A DNA stretch of 64,000 nucleotides from CAYQJS01 sp964417895 (GCA_964417895.1 CAYQJS010000014.1:43877-107876), one strand, 5' to 3'; counted from the first letter of the stretch, positions 26,359 to 35,802 are shown. Numbers and translations: made by a program. Notes: generated by a model not told the origin, from the letters alone.

Positions 26359-26755
26359 ACCGCGCTAAGACCGATAACTGCCGTCGCACCTGGCTCTGGA
26401 TGATAACGACGCTCTGGTAGGCGGTCAAACAGGCCTCAACGGCTCCCACTCTGGCAGGAAACAGGGTTGGGGCGACGGCGTGACCTCGTTCCCCCTGGAT
26501 TCGGCCCGATCGATACTGGAGCGCCCTGCCGTCCGGAGTAAGCCGAAGCTGACCTAACCTAACCTGCGCGACGACCTCGAAGCTCTCGCGTCCGCGGGCT
26601 CCCGATCGTCCTGCGGTTGTAGTCCAGGTCTCTATGCAGGCCAGGACTCGGCTGCCTGGGCACTTGCCCGATCAGGCCCCAAGTGAACACGGCCCGAGCT
26701 CCGAGCGCGCGTTGTTCCCCGGAGGTGGCGCGGACGCCTGCGGATTCGATGCGGA
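26359..26755. other. Gene-free interval with duplicated debris
   Basis: 397 bp. The first 180 bp show nothing recognisable. From about 26559 the sequence is a shortened copy of the ABM-like gene end plus its upstream promoter (listed separately). Confidence 0.55.
26559..26750 (-). pseudogene. ABM-like gene deletion scar with island palindrome module f
   Basis: The last nine codons of the ABM-like gene (CTGCGCGACGACCTCGAAGC on the plus strand) are fused to that gene's own upstream region (GTCCGCGGGCTCCC onward). Module f: palindrome GGGCACTTGCCC (26658-26669), directly followed by AGGCAG (no spacer base), 17 bp, TAGAGA (26629-26634). Similarity to the intact copy extends to about 100 bp beyond the palindrome. 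The coding body is gone. Confidence 0.65.
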
Positions 26756-27733
26756 TCAATCGGCGGTGCCCCAGCCGGACCATTCGTGCCGCAGCTCGTC
26801 CGCCATCGTCGCGCCATGGCGCACGCCAGCTTCGGCGGCTAGCGCCGATTCGCCGAATCCCGTCACCGTCGGTGAGTCGGGCGGTGGTAGAACGTGGACC
26901 ACGCTTCCGCCGTAATAACTGCGGAACCGCTCGATTGCCTGTAGGGCACGCTGCCCTGTGCCGCCGGGCGTGATCGCGACCACGACGTTGTAGCCGATCG
27001 CCCCTTCGAGATTCTCTCCCATGACCCCGCCGTCCATGTAGCGCCGCGCACCTACCGTGATCGGCGCATCTCGGCCGGGCGCTGCCCGGCTGGCCGCCAC
27101 GGCGCGCTCAATCGGGACCCCCTGGGCCCGGTCGAAGAACCGCACGGTGCCGTCATACACGTCGACGGCTGCGAGTTTTAGCGGAAGGTCCGGCCAGTCA
27201 CGCATCCCGAGGTCGGCCGCCGTACTTTGGATGCGGTCCTCCTCCAGTGCCCCGTTTGCTGTCAGCGCCATCGCCCCAATCTGAATCCGCTGGGCTACGG
27301 TCCGCTCTGGGGCTAACGGTCCCTGCCACATTCGGGATAGTTCCTGTGTGATCTGGGCGTCTTCGGGTGACTGGACGGGACCGACGGCGAATGGCGCTGG
27401 TGCGAGGGCCTGAGCGTACAGTGCGTCGAGGTCTCGGCCAGCACGGACCAAGGTGGCCACGCGCGAACCTGCGGAGGTTCCGACGAACAGATCAGCTTCC
27501 GTGAGGTCCACCCCTGCGTCGCGCATTCCCTTCAGTACACCCAGTTCCCACGCCTCTCCTACGCTGCCCCCACCGCCGAGCACGACCGCGCGCCGCAAAC
27601 CGGCGAGTTGATTCGTGGCGACCTCAGGAGCCTGCTGGCCAACCGCGGGACTCGATAGGCTGCTGGACGCGACCAGCGCCATACCGAGAGACCACAAACT
27701 TGCGGCTATGCGGTGCCAACTCGGCGACGTCAT
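26756..27733 (-). CDS. Secreted patatin-like phospholipase
   Basis: 325 residues. A signal peptide (about 1-33, SLGMALVASSSLSSPAVG) precedes a patatin domain: oxyanion-hole RRAVVLGGGGSVGEAWELG, nucleophile elbow LFVGTSAGSRVA (GxSxG) and the dyad Asp in YMDGGVMGENL. The predicted activity is acyl hydrolysis of lipids outside the cytoplasm. It follows DinB 2 by 64 bp, which follows the ABM-like gene, so all three are probably read from module g. Confidence 0.87.
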   Translation of the reverse strand: MTSPSWHRIAASLWSLGMALVASSSLSSPAVGQQAPEVATNQLAGLRRAVVLGGGGSVGEAWELGVLKGMRDAGVDLTEADLFVGTSAGSRVATLVRAGRDLDALYAQALAPAPFAVGPVQSPEDAQITQELSRMWQGPLAPERTVAQRIQIGAMALTANGALEEDRIQSTAADLGMRDWPDLPLKLAAVDVYDGTVRFFDRAQGVPIERAVAASRAAPGRDAPITVGARRYMDGGVMGENLEGAIGYNVVVAITPGGTGQRALQAIERFRSYYGGSVVHVLPPPDSPTVTGFGESALAAEAGVRHGATMADELRHEWSGWGTAD

Positions 27734-27797
27734 GTCTCAGATCCTCCTCCGTTTTCCGTGTGAACCAAGGAAACTCACCATCTGGGAATTGACCGGC

Positions 27798-28346
27798 TCA
27801 CGCCGGCGGATGCCACTCCAACTTGCCGTTCATTGGACCGACGAACCCGATCGACGGGTGACCAAGCATCTGACGAATCGCGTTGATCTCGCCGATGTGA
27901 AACCAGGTGTGGAGCACAGTCCGCATCAGGCCCGTGCCGAGCGACTCATCCAGCAGTCGGCTGCCGTCCAACATTCCTGATCCGACCGTCGCCAGAGCGG
28001 CCTCGTCGGCGAGGGCGACCCAATCGGAGGTGGCTTTCGCCTGGCGGAACAGGTCTAACGCATTGGCGAGCGGAGGCGGCGCCGCAACGTCCGATCCGGA
28101 GCGAAACGGATAGACGGCCTTGCGCAGATCGGCAAACGGCTCGGTTTCCCCCTTCGCGAGAGCAGCCCGGGTCGCGACCCGGACCCACTGCCAGGAGACG
28201 TGCCCCACGATCCACGAGATCGCATTCATCTGAGTCCCATCGGCCTTGACCAGACGCGAGCTCGCGTCTTTATCGGTGAGGTCGCCCTCAAGAGCGCGCT
28301 CGAAGCTGAACATTGCAAAGTTGGCCAGTTCCTGCGACTTGTACAT
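27798..28346 (-). CDS. DinB-family protein 2
   Basis: 182 residues. Metal-ligand histidines in MNAISWIVGHVSWQW and LHTWFHIGEINAIRQMLGH (i, i+4 spacing). Distant from the DinB at 13635 apart from the shared RQMLGH and GFVGPMNG tail. Probable middle gene of an ABM-DinB-patatin operon. Confidence 0.85.
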   Translation of the reverse strand: MYKSQELANFAMFSFERALEGDLTDKDASSRLVKADGTQMNAISWIVGHVSWQWVRVATRAALAKGETEPFADLRKAVYPFRSGSDVAAPPPLANALDLFRQAKATSDWVALADEAALATVGSGMLDGSRLLDESLGTGLMRTVLHTWFHIGEINAIRQMLGHPSIGFVGPMNGKLEWHPPA

Positions 28347-28414
28347 CAGCGATCTCCTCTTGGCGATACGAAGAGAGGCCGTGCGAGTAAACCGGCTAAT
28401 GCCATTCCTGAAAG

Positions 28415-28705
28415 CTAAACCTGCGCGACGACCTCGAAGCTCTCGACAGATTGCGTCGCGATCCCCAGTTGTTGCCCGCGCTGACCGGTCACCTGTGTTA
28501 CCTGTCCCTGGCTCGCGCGCATGGAATCCTCATCCTTCCACAGGGTGATGGCGAGCACCTTGCCCGTCTGGCGGTCCATCAGCCAGAGGCCACCCTGAGA
28601 GCCGGCTTGCTGCTCGATGCGCGGCAGAATGTCCTCCTGGATGTGCCGGATCGTGTCAGCGGTGAGATTGGAAGGGCTGGCGACCGTTGTCACGCGTGCG
28701 AACAT
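28415..28705 (-). CDS. ABM-like small monooxygenase-fold protein
   Basis: 96 residues from the ATG at 28705 (GGGAGG 9 bp upstream). FARVTTVASPSNLTADTIRH, QGGLWLMDRQTGKVLAITLW and VESFEVVAQV fit the antibiotic-biosynthesis-monooxygenase dimeric barrel. Many such proteins are stress or heme-related and not true monooxygenases. The promoter is module g. A copy with the body deleted lies at 26559. Confidence 0.8.
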   Translation of the reverse strand: MFARVTTVASPSNLTADTIRHIQEDILPRIEQQAGSQGGLWLMDRQTGKVLAITLWKDEDSMRASQGQVTQVTGQRGQQLGIATQSVESFEVVAQV

Positions 28706-28786
28706 TTGTCGGAACCTCCCCTGATCTCGGGCGATGGGCTTGCCTCCGGGACGTCCGCGGGCTCCCAATTCATCCCTGCGTTTTGC

Positions 28787-28828
28787 AGTCTAGGCCGGCC
28801 AGGACGCGGCTGCCTGGGGCAATTGCCC
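28787..28828 (-). promoter_or_regulatory. Island palindrome-promoter module g (ABM-DinB-patatin)
   Basis: Perfect palindrome GGGCAATTGCCC (28817-28828); one base; AGGCAG (28810-28815); 17 bp; -10 TAGACT (28787-28792). The predicted start near 28780 leaves a leader of about 75 nt. Confidence 0.65.
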
Positions 28829-28923
28829 GATATTGCGCGGCTTGAATCACCACCCGAGCTAAGAGGGCACGGTGTTGCCCGGAAGCGGGTGCGCAGGGCG
28901 CGAATGCCCGCGGGGTCGAGGCT

Positions 28924-29688
28924 TTAAACCGCTCCTGCGCGGGTCATCACCGATGCAAGCTCGGCCCTGGAATGAACGCCGAGGCGGTCGTAGATCTCCT
29001 CCAGATGCGAGCGCGCGGTTCTCCAGGAGATGCCAGCGGCTGAGGCTACGGCGTCGGCCGTCATGCCAGAGGCGAACAGGCGGGCGATGTCGAGCTGCCG
29101 CGAGGTCAGCGATGACGAGATGATGGTGCCGGAGTCCGCTGCGCGAGCGAACGGCGCGGGTGTATCCTGGTCAGCGGGAAACCACAAGCTCACGTGGAAC
29201 CCGCTCGCCCTTCCCGCGGCAGCCTCCACCGGCAACACGTGCTCGCGGACCAGGGTCATTTTCCCGCCCGGATCCTTGACGACCATGGTCCCGTCCCACT
29301 CGCGCGTCGTTCGGTAGGTCGCGCGAAGCAGGTCCTCTTCGCCCTCGATCAGGGCTTCGATCAAATGCATGGTGCCCGGCGCCAGATTGCCTGCCTCGAC
29401 CTCCTGGTAGAGCCCCGGGAGACACTGGGCGATCTCGTCTCTCCAGCGCGGGAATCGGTCGCGATAGGGACCAACGATCGCGGCTGGCAGGAACCGCGCC
29501 GGCCACGGCAGCTCGTCACGAACAGGATCGCCGATCGTGCGCGCAAAGGCGTGGTTCACCCAGATGATGCGGTTGCAGCGGTCGGTGAGAAAAGCCATGA
29601 TCGGGAACAGATTCAGACACGCCGCGGCCACCCGCAGCTCTTGTTGCGAGGATCGGGCCTCGTCCGTGCTCGCGCGCCCACCATCCAC
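28924..29688 (-). CDS. PAS/MmyB-like sensor with LuxR HTH, paralogue 2
   Basis: 254 residues, closely matching the product of 15699-16466 from LNLFPIMAFLTDRCNRI through GPYRDRFPRWRDEIA to the GerE domain (LTSRQLDIARLFASGM, SWRTARSHLEEIYDRLGVH). The two end in the same residues (T-AGAV). Its promoter (module h) is nearly identical to module i of the neighbouring secreted-protein gene. With paralogue 1 it is the best candidate for the regulator that reads the palindrome. Confidence 0.85.
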   Translation of the reverse strand: MDGGRASTDEARSSQQELRVAAACLNLFPIMAFLTDRCNRIIWVNHAFARTIGDPVRDELPWPARFLPAAIVGPYRDRFPRWRDEIAQCLPGLYQEVEAGNLAPGTMHLIEALIEGEEDLLRATYRTTREWDGTMVVKDPGGKMTLVREHVLPVEAAAGRASGFHVSLWFPADQDTPAPFARAADSGTIISSSLTSRQLDIARLFASGMTADAVASAAGISWRTARSHLEEIYDRLGVHSRAELASVMTRAGAV

Positions 29689-29753
29689 CGTGCCTCCCTC
29701 CTCCGCCCGCGGGCGGGCGGCTTCGCGCCGACGACCGGGTTCACGATCCCGGC

Positions 29754-29795
29754 ACAGTACTCCACTCCGCGCCCCGTGTCATGGGGCATTTGCCC
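29754..29795 (-). promoter_or_regulatory. Island palindrome-promoter module h (PAS-LuxR 2)
   Basis: Palindrome GGGCATTTGCCC (29784-29795); one base; ATGACA (29777-29782); 17 bp; TACTGT (29754-29759). With +1 at 29747 the palindrome centre is at -42.5. Leader 59 nt. Confidence 0.7.
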
Positions 29796-29922
29796 GACAG
29801 CGCCAGACGGTCCGTGGATTGCGAGCTTGGCGGTTGCTGACCAGGCGTGCTACCCAGGCACCACCGTGATGCTCCCGACTGTGCCGCGCTCGTGATGGAT
29901 CAAGCAATAGTGCTCGCAGTGG

Positions 29923-30450
29923 CTAGGACGGGCTCCAGGCCAGCGTCTCCGTATTCCCGATCAGCTCAAGCGATGGGGTGCCGTCATCCGCGACGAGCAA
30001 CCGGATCCGGTCCTTGCCGGTCTCGTCCCGCAGGACCACATTGGCATCGCCTAGGGAGCGGCCGGCCAGCTCGGCGGACCGGCCGACGCCACCGATCCGC
30101 ACGATGGGAACGCTGCCGTTCCAGAGCGCGAATCCCTGGCTGACACTTCCATCCGGGTTATCCCCCATTTCGACATGGACCCGGAGTTGTCCGTTCAGAT
30201 CAAAGATCCGCAGCGCGCCGGTGTTGCCGGGACCAGCTACCAGGTGTATGCGGTCGGTGCCGCCGTCCGTAACGATCATGGACTGTTCGGCCCGCAGGTC
30301 GGAGCTCTCTCCATCCCGCCGTTCTGGCAGCTGAGGCGGCTGCGGCTGGGCACCCGCGGAGCCCGGATCCACAAGGCTCGACGCCAAGACGGTTCCGAGG
30401 ACAGCCATAGCGAAGGATACGATTCCCGATAGCGCAACCGTTCGATTCAT
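29923..30450 (-). CDS. Secreted protein of unknown function
   Basis: About 175 residues from the ATG at 30450. A signal peptide (ALSGIVSFAMAVLGTVLASS) and a Pro/Gln-rich stretch precede short beta-type repeats (DGGTDRIHLVAG, TGALRIFDLNGQLRVHVEMG, DETGKDRIRLLVADDGTPSL) in which D-G or G-K-D turns alternate with hydrophobic strands. I do not recognise a family. The repeats suggest a beta-sheet or solenoid. Promoter module i lies about 95 bp upstream. Confidence 0.7.
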   Translation of the reverse strand: MNRTVALSGIVSFAMAVLGTVLASSLVDPGSAGAQPQPPQLPERRDGESSDLRAEQSMIVTDGGTDRIHLVAGPGNTGALRIFDLNGQLRVHVEMGDNPDGSVSQGFALWNGSVPIVRIGGVGRSAELAGRSLGDANVVLRDETGKDRIRLLVADDGTPSLELIGNTETLAWSPS

Positions 30451-30544
30451 GACAAGTGGCCTCCTCAATGCTGACTTCGATTCGCCTCTACATCTGCCGA
30501 GATCGGCGTAGCGTCGCCCCGTGGCCCGTCTTCCCGGCCCCGGC

Positions 30545-30586
30545 AGCGTACTCCGCTTCGCGGCTCGTGTCATGGGGCATTTGCCC
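30545..30586 (-). promoter_or_regulatory. Island palindrome-promoter module i (secreted protein)
   Basis: Palindrome GGGCATTTGCCC (30575-30586); one base; ATGACA (30568-30573); 17 bp; TACGCT (30545-30550). About 85% identical to module h over 54 bp. Confidence 0.7.
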
Positions 30587-30614
30587 GACAGCGGATGTCC
30601 GACCGGCACCCTCT

Positions 30615-30929
30615 TTACGGCTCGCGGCTGCGCTTGTTCTCGACGATGATGGCCCTGATGTCGGACTCGCCGACGTTCTCGACCGTGTGTGTCCACGCCT
30701 CATGCCACATCACGTGGCCGTCCGGTAGATCGGCCTCCACGCTTTCACCACCGGGAAGGTAGATCTTGACCTTGCTTCCCGTGATGAAGAAGACGGTTTC
30801 GTCCTGGTGAGAATGCTGCACGTCCTTCTCGCCCGCCTTCAGATTCATCTCCAGGACGCGAACCTCGTCGTTGTTCAACAGTAAGCGGTAGTTATTTGGG
30901 GAAGTTTTCGTGGGGTCAATGTAGTTCAT
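30615..30929 (-). CDS. Cupin-domain protein 2
   Basis: 104 residues. Metal motif in EKDVQHSHQDETVFF and the distal His in HVMWHEAWTHTVENVG. Close paralogue of cupin 1 (23072), and its last codons (KRSREP) are those preserved in the scar at 16616. It lies directly upstream of module i. Confidence 0.85.
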   Translation of the reverse strand: MNYIDPTKTSPNNYRLLLNNDEVRVLEMNLKAGEKDVQHSHQDETVFFITGSKVKIYLPGGESVEADLPDGHVMWHEAWTHTVENVGESDIRAIIVENKRSREP

Positions 30930-31072
30930 GGGTTCTTCACTCCTCATGGCGTTATCCGGATGACGGCCCATCCAGTGTTGCTCATCGACGCGAGGCGCGG
31001 CATCGCTGGAAGTTGCTATTAGTGGAGAAAGGGATCCGTCGGGCGCCTTTGCGGGGGAATAGCAATATCTTG

Positions 31073-34008
31073 CTAGAGGAGTCCGTGTCGGCTGGCGAAG
31101 ACTGCGGCCTCGGCGCGGTTAGCCGCCCCAGTCTTGGTGAGGATGTTGCTCACGTGTCGGATCACCGTGTTGGGGCTGATGACCAGCGCCTCTGCGATCT
31201 CGCGGTTGCTCTTTCCGGCAGCGATCAAGCCAAGAACCTCGACTTCGCGTGCGGAGAGACCGGCCGGGAAGATGTCACTGGGGTGCGACGCAGGGGCTGT
31301 GCGCTGTCGGGCTCGAATTGCCAGAGCGCGTTCGAGCGCCGGTTGCATGTGCATCGCCCGGAGTTCAGCAATGGCAGCGTCCAGGTGCTCGTGCGCCGCC
31401 GCGCGCTCGCCAGGCTCGCCCTGGAGAAGCAGCTCGGCGAGCTGCAGGCGGGTTAGCGCTAGCTCGGGGCGAAAGCCGAGCTGTTCCGTGTCTTGCAGCC
31501 CGCGCTCGTACCAGGATCTGGCTGTCTCGCGGGCCCCAGCGAGCGCGGCGGCGGCGCCCAGATGTCGGGCGAACGTGGTAATGAACCCGAACGGCGACGC
31601 GGGCGGGCCGTCCCGAAGCCAATCAGCGAGCGGGCGCGCGGCCTCGAGGTCCTGCACCACCACAGCGGCATCCAGCATCATATGCAGGATGTTGAGAGGC
31701 TCGGCCAACGGGGTGTCCAGGGTCTCGTACGACGCAAGCTTGTCCCGTAGGAGGGCGCGAGTCTCTTCTACCCGTCCGCCGTAAGCGGCGAGCGCTACTC
31801 TTGGCCCGTAGGTCGGTTCATTACTGTAGCTCTCGAGCTCGCCGGCCAGACCTAAATACACGAACGCTCGCCCGCATCGGCCGATGGCAAACTGCTCGGC
31901 TACGCGCGGCGTGCCCAGCGCTTCTCCGCGCGCCAGCATGTGCCGGGCGATCTCCACTGCCTCCTCTAGGCGCCCGTCCACGGTGGCAAGCAGCCCCCGA
32001 TAGCTCATCGCGTTGATCTCGTTGAAGGCGTCGCGGGTCTGATCGGCCAACTGGCCCAGCTCATGCCAGGCGCTGGCAGCCCCTCCGAGGTCGCCTTTTG
32101 CGAACAGACCCGCGCCGCACATCTCCAGGATCTGGCCAACGGTTCGGCTCCGCACGCCCCCGTGGGGCCGGGTTGCGAACTCTTCCGCCAGGGCAACGGC
32201 GCGGCGCCAGTGTCCCGGGGTCAGCTCGTTGTAGATCGCCTGCCAGGCGCACGTGAAAAGCAGCTCTGGATCGTTCAGAGTCCTAGCAAGCTTGAGCGCT
32301 CGCTCCAGGAGCTCGATTCCGGCGGAACGGTCGCCATTGCCGATGGCGGCACGCGCGAGGGCGACATCGGCGTAAGCGCGATCGGAAGTTCCCGGCGCCG
32401 CGTGGGCGTCCGCGCGGTCGGCCCAGGTGCGCCACTCGGGAGTTTCGGTGTTACCGGGACGGTCCCGATGGAGCGCCTCGAGGACCATGCGGCAGGCGCG
32501 CGAGGCTCGCGGATGGTCGTCGGCGGCCTCAGCGGCGGCGAATGCGCGGGTTGCGACGCCTTCTGCCACCTCGCGCGGATGGCCGAGCGGCATCTGGGCC
32601 TCACCGAGGGCGAGCAGCAAGTCACAGCGCTGCGAGGGGTCCGGGGTACCCGAGAGATCGAGAGCCCCGAGAGCTGCGCCGTAGAACTTTACCGCCTCTT
32701 CGTAAGCATAGACGTCCCGTGCGTGCTCGCCGGCGCGCACGGCGTAACGAACCGCGTTAGCCGAACCGCCGCTCGGCATCGCCTCGATAAAGTGATGTGC
32801 GATCTCGGCCGCACCCTGGCCTGGGTTGCCGCCTCGCTGGTGGTCGAGCGCCTCTGCGGCCCGCAGATGCAATCGCTGCCTGCGTGGCAGGCTCAGCTCG
32901 TCGTAGAGGCACCGCCGGACGAGCGCATGCGTGAAGTGATAGGCCCTGGCTTCTTCCCGGAGTAGACCGGAGCTAAGAGCTTCCTCCAGGGCATCTAGCG
33001 GGGCCGCGGGCGCTCGGCGCCCGGACTGTCGACGGCGCTGAGCAGCTCAAAGGTGAAGCCTTCACCCAACACGGCGGCTACCTGTAGCAGGCGGTTCGCG
33101 TCGGGGCTCAAACGGGACAACCTCCTGGCGATAACCTGGCGCACCCCCTCAGGGATACTCCACTCGATTACGCTCGCCGTAGGGTCGGTGAGATCCTTTC
33201 CTTCGCTGGCGAGCTGTCGGACGACCTCCTTCACGAAAAACGGGTTGCCCTCCGTTCCGCGGTAGATCGCCTCTGCTACAGCGGGCGCGACGGCTGACCC
33301 GTTCAGCGCCCCAATCAGCATCTCCACGTCTGCGGCCGACAGGGACGGAAGAAGAAACCGCCGATAGAGATGCTCGCGGCTCAGCTCCGCCAGGACGTCC
33401 GAGAGGGGATGGGCATGGCCCAGCTCGACGGGTCGATACGTGCCGACCAGGACGAGGGGAGCCCTGGAAACCTTCCGGGCAAGATGCTGGAACAACAAGA
33501 GGGTGGGCTTGTCCGCCCAGTGCAGATCATCCACGCACAGCAGTGCACCCCGTGGACTCAACCCCGCGATGCTCAGCACGAACTCGGCGACCGATTCGAA
33601 GAGGCGGTATCGGTCTTGCTCGGCACCGAGCGACGCGCCGCTGGGCAGATCGGGGAAACGCGCGCGTAGCTCCCTGACCAACAGGGCCACATCGGGAGCT
33701 CCATCGCCGAGCTGCAAGCGGAGCCGGTCGGTGGGCTCGCTCAACGCGTAATCGCGTAGCGCCTCAGTGAAGGGTAGGTAGGGAGGAACGCCCTCGGACT
33801 CGTAGGCCCGCCCGACCAGCACTCGGGCTCCCTGGTCGTTCGCGACGCGTGCCAGCTCGAGCAGGAGGCGTGTCTTCCCGATTCCAGGCTCGCCAGCAAC
33901 GAGGAGCGCGGCCCCGCGGCCAGCGCCGGCAGCCTCCAGGCTTGCCCGGAGCTCGCCCAGCTCCAGCACGCGCCCGACGAACGGGGTGCCGCCCCAGAGA
34001 TCAGCCAA
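31073..34008 (-). pseudogene. LAL-type ATPase-TPR-LuxR regulator, one frameshift
   Basis: Two frames join into one approximately 975-residue protein parallel to the product of 17745-21185: FVGRVLELGELRASLEAAGA, Walker A GEPGIGKT, LLCVDDLHWADKPTLLL, then after a shift near 33010 LDALEEALSSGLLREEA, TPR region and GerE HTH (LSAREVEVLGLIAAGKSNRE, VIRHVSNILTKTGAANR). The frame ending ...AERPRPR needs a single-base change to continue in the second. Start is a TTG at 34008 with an in-frame stop 36 bp upstream, and no XRE part is present. One indel could be an assembly error, so it might be intact in the cell. Confidence 0.8.
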
Positions 34009-34419
34009 CTCGGGACTCCGAGGTAGGACTCGCGAGTGCGATTATAGGCAGCTACGCGAACGGGCCTCGTTGGCCAGTCGAGTCTGGGGAGTACAGCCTC
34101 GTGCCGGCTTCTGAAGTCTAATCCTCGACGAGGATCTGGCAGGCTGTCACGCGGGAGTCCAGCACGCGCGTGCGGAAAACCTAGCCCCAGGATTGCGGCG
34201 GCCAGGGCCAGCACCTTGCTGTATTGGAACAGCTTCATGCTGATGACAGTTGGGAGCCGATGCCGCCCGCCCCGCTCGAACGGGTGCCCGCTTGCTCGCG
34301 CCCCCCAGGCACCTCAGCGCGGCGGTTTGACAGGAGAGCGCGATCTCCAACCCGTCAGCGTTCCTGGAAGGACAACGGCCCACGAGCATCCGACAATGCC
34401 CTATGTGCAGTCCGCGCCG
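34009..34419. other. Gene-free interval with a signal-peptide remnant
   Basis: 411 bp. On the minus strand an ATG at 34238 opens KLFQYSKVLALAAAILGLGF, a clear export signal, but no matching mature protein follows. I take it as the head of a deleted secreted-protein gene. No island palindrome here. Confidence 0.5.
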
Positions 34420-35799
34420 TCAGCCGGCTGAGTCCCGCTCTCTGAGCGCATCCCTCACTCGCGTTACTGACTCCCCCACAGGCCCCGGGTCCGGCAGGGC
34501 CACGTCTGGCCCCGCGTAGCGCGCCAGCATGTAGGCGTCGGTCAGCTGAGCCACGGGCTGCGTGGCTCCCGGGAGAGGTTGGCGAAGTGCCTCCTGGTAT
34601 TCCCGGGGCGTTTGCGCCGCGGCGCGGGGGAGATTCGCTCGCGCCAGCAGCGTTTGAAACGCTCGATAGTGCCGGCGGATGGCGTTGCGCGGGTCGCCTG
34701 AGCCAGGCGCCGCATCGCCGCGCGGGCCGGACAGGCTCCCCCACATCCCGCGCACTAGGTCTCCAAGCCCACCTCCCGCTGCCCGAGCCCGCGCCTCGCG
34801 CACGTCGTCGTCCCGCCGCCCGCCCATCCTGCCAACGAGTCGATAGAAGATCCAGACGGCCACCAGGGTGAATAGCAGTGTCAACGAGATGGCGACGAAC
34901 AGCGCCAGAAACTCCGGCGGCGCCGGGGTTGGATCCTGATCGAAGCGCGGCCGGTTCTCCTCCGCGGTCTGCATCCCCCGGATCACAGCGTCGGCATCCA
35001 CTCCCGTCAGTTCGCCTACCCAGTGGAAAAACAGCGCGAAGTAGTGGGCCAGGTAGCCGGCAGCCAGCAGGACCGCGTCGGTGACAGGCAAGGCAAAGCG
35101 GCCCACGCGCCCCGCGGCGGCCCCGAACACGCCGAGGGCACCCGACGAGAAGACCCCGGCCAGCACCCCCCCGCCCAGCACCAGCAGAATCGCGCTGCCT
35201 GCCCCGATGCTGGCCCAGTGCAGGCGGGTCAGCTGACGCGACTCGACGCCCGCGAGCTGGTCCAGGAGCAACGCTGCGACGGCCAGCAGAAAGCAGGCCA
35301 CGACGGCGCCCAGACCCGCCTCCTGGACGATCCCGACCAGGGGCAAGAACAGGAAGACGACGACCATGGCGGTGGCGGAGACCCCGATGTGGTTGAGCAC
35401 GCGCGCTCGATTCATTCTGCGGGCCAGGCCGAGGCCACGCCCCCAGAGATAGGCCGTCACGAACACAGCCACGATGCCCACGCCGCGGTAGTCCGGCTCC
35501 GGGTGGCCAAGGATCAGCTGCGCCGGGTGCACCAGTCCGGCATGGACCGTGCCGGCGCCGAGGCTCAGGGCCAGCCCACCCCCGGCCAGCAGCCACCGGC
35601 GCCGCTGCAGGGAGAGTCCTGCCATGGCGGACGCGCGAGCGGCGAACCAGCCGGCGAACAGCACGAGGCCGACCGCGGCCAGGGGAGGGTGCACCTGGCC
35701 GCCAACCTCGGAGATGGCCGCCGCGATGAGCCATGCCCAGATGCCCTCCATCAAGCTGATGGAGAGGACGACGCCCAGAATCCCCAGTGCGCCTGCCAT
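34420..35799 (-). CDS. DUF4129-domain membrane protein
   Basis: 459 residues with about 9 hydrophobic segments in the first 310 (VLSISLMEGIWAWLIAAAIS, VVVFLFLPLVGIVQEAGLGA, FLALFVAISLTLLFTLVAVW), then a basic cytoplasmic C-terminal domain of the DUF4129 type (NAIRRHYRAFQTLLARANLP, AQTPREYQEALRQ). DUF4129 proteins normally complete a MoxR-DUF58-transglutaminase set. It ends 3 bp after DUF58 and is last in that operon. No transglutaminase gene is adjacent. Confidence 0.85.
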   Translation of the reverse strand: MAGALGILGVVLSISLMEGIWAWLIAAAISEVGGQVHPPLAAVGLVLFAGWFAARASAMAGLSLQRRRWLLAGGGLALSLGAGTVHAGLVHPAQLILGHPEPDYRGVGIVAVFVTAYLWGRGLGLARRMNRARVLNHIGVSATAMVVVFLFLPLVGIVQEAGLGAVVACFLLAVAALLLDQLAGVESRQLTRLHWASIGAGSAILLVLGGGVLAGVFSSGALGVFGAAAGRVGRFALPVTDAVLLAAGYLAHYFALFFHWVGELTGVDADAVIRGMQTAEENRPRFDQDPTPAPPEFLALFVAISLTLLFTLVAVWIFYRLVGRMGGRRDDDVREARARAAGGGLGDLVRGMWGSLSGPRGDAAPGSGDPRNAIRRHYRAFQTLLARANLPRAAAQTPREYQEALRQPLPGATQPVAQLTDAYMLARYAGPDVALPDPGPVGESVTRVRDALRERDSAG

Positions 35800-35802
35800 T
35801 GG

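Noticed and set aside
34355..35734. Alternative frame of 459 codons over DUF4129
   Set aside because: Arg/Gly-rich with no membrane helices; the other frame carries the DUF4129 signature and joins DUF58.
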